Source of the DNA: UBA1140 sp964573285 | GTDB lineage: Bacteria > Campylobacterota > Campylobacteria > Campylobacterales > Sulfurovaceae | Assembly: GCA_964573285.1 (NCBI GenBank) | Contig: CAZNJD010000025.1 | Span: 44,888 to 108,887, forward strand | Length of the DNA: 64,000 bases | Direction: 5' to 3' | Shown: in pieces, positions 63,727 to 64,000 of the stretch | How positions within the stretch are numbered: position 1 is the stretch's first letter | Layout: every line of letters starts with the position of its first letter | The notes under the pieces: model-generated | Told to the model about the DNA's origin: nothing | The model's database searches: none | Seen by the model: only the letters and a program-made list of their open reading frames with translations | Translations under genes and position numbers: made by a program

Positions 63727-64000
63727 TTAGTCGCATTTTAACAACCCCTCAATATAAACCCGTCTATCCAACGCTTTCTTCTTAGCCTTATCCCAAGTTT
63801 TAGGTTTCTGTTGCAGTATCTTCTTAACCTCTCCTGCCAACTCAACTTTTATAGATTCAAAATCCTCTATCTTCCCTGCTCTCATATCATTTATTAGTAC
63901 AGCCATATCACTATAGCTATCAACCAAGCGTTGAACAGGGGTCATAGATGCTAGTTTTGCTTTCTCTTCGGCTTCTTTTTTGGCTTTGGTTTCTGCCTCT
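63727..64000 (-). CDS. 3' part of a Lys/Glu/Ala-rich coiled-coil protein gene, cut by the window end
   Basis: The frame is open from the stop at 63727 to the window edge. The codons upstream of an internal ATG at 63945 continue as an alternating EAE-KAKKEAEEKAK coiled-coil stretch, so the true start lies beyond 64000. The visible C-terminal ~72 residues (RLVDSYSDMAVLINDMRAG, then a basic KTWDKAKKKALDRR) have no family I can name. The coiled coil hints at an envelope or structural protein, which cannot be tested here. Confidence 0.6.
   Translation of the reverse strand, partial: EAETKAKKEAEEKAKLASMTPVQRLVDSYSDMAVLINDMRAGKIEDFESIKVELAGEVKKILQQKPKTWDKAKKKALDRRVYIEGLLKCD

Noticed and set aside
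1..64000. tRNA, rRNA, CRISPR array, insertion sequence or prophage
   Set aside because: All gaps over 100 bp were read: no cloverleaf-like sequences, no spaced repeats, no transposase or phage genes.

Overview
The window is one contiguous stretch of an AT-rich, gene-dense chromosome. It most likely comes from a free-living Campylobacterota (Epsilonproteobacteria), in the Sulfurovum/Sulfurimonas range. The main pointers are a response regulator whose DNA-binding half matches the HsrA/CosR family, a very short YrdC/Sua5-type protein, a Cys-rich Sel1 repeat protein like the Helicobacter Hcp proteins, repeated extended -10 (TGnTATAAT) promoters, and many TTG/GTG starts with clear GGAG-type ribosome sites. 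I cannot name a species. I see no rRNA, tRNA, CRISPR array, insertion sequence or prophage.

Layout. 0-6.2 kb: a Ste24-type protease, ftsY, a membrane protein of unknown role, a Mur-ligase-like protein without a P-loop, and metG. 6.2-8.45 kb: a response regulator, histidine kinase and small CxxCH protein with their own promoter. 8.46-15.5 kb: a tight four-gene operon of an unknown 584-aa protein, a membrane-anchored PP2C phosphatase, a transmembrane Ser/Thr kinase with an NTF2-like outer domain, and a large SEDS (FtsW/RodA-like) protein. 15.6-20.8 kb: YrdC-like, carB, pyrF, cyclophilin. 20.9-26.3 kb: a membrane PAS-GGDEF-EAL protein, a small secreted protein, nadE. 26.4-30.3 kb: galU, phnA-like, ugd, wecC (UDP-sugar precursors). 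30.5-33.0 kb: an MBOAT acyltransferase with an SGNH-like partner, bracketed by a short direct repeat.

33.1-40.7 kb: a TolC/adaptor/RND pump operon that runs into a second response regulator-kinase-CxxCH cassette, paralogous to the one at 6.2-8.4 kb. 41.0-45.4 kb: a ferredoxin, a CosR/HsrA-type regulator with its own kinase, plsY, folB, nadA. 45.5-49.9 kb: an AAA+ ATPase translationally coupled to a large outer-membrane protein carrying HExxH. 50.0-53.2 kb: a second PAS-GGDEF-EAL protein, a porin 3' remnant and a Sel1 protein. 53.5-56.1 kb: an NlpC/P60 lipoprotein and an L,D-transpeptidase. 56.2-64.0 kb: an alpha/beta hydrolase, a flavoprotein, ilvB-ilvH-lpxD-thrC, a small two-helix membrane protein and the 3' part of a coiled-coil gene cut by the window end.

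The dominant theme is envelope biology under signal control. The most novel-looking unit is the PP2C/kinase/SEDS operon. It resembles in content, but not in order or sequence detail, the actinobacterial pstP-rodA-pknAB locus, and is paired here with an unrecognised first gene.
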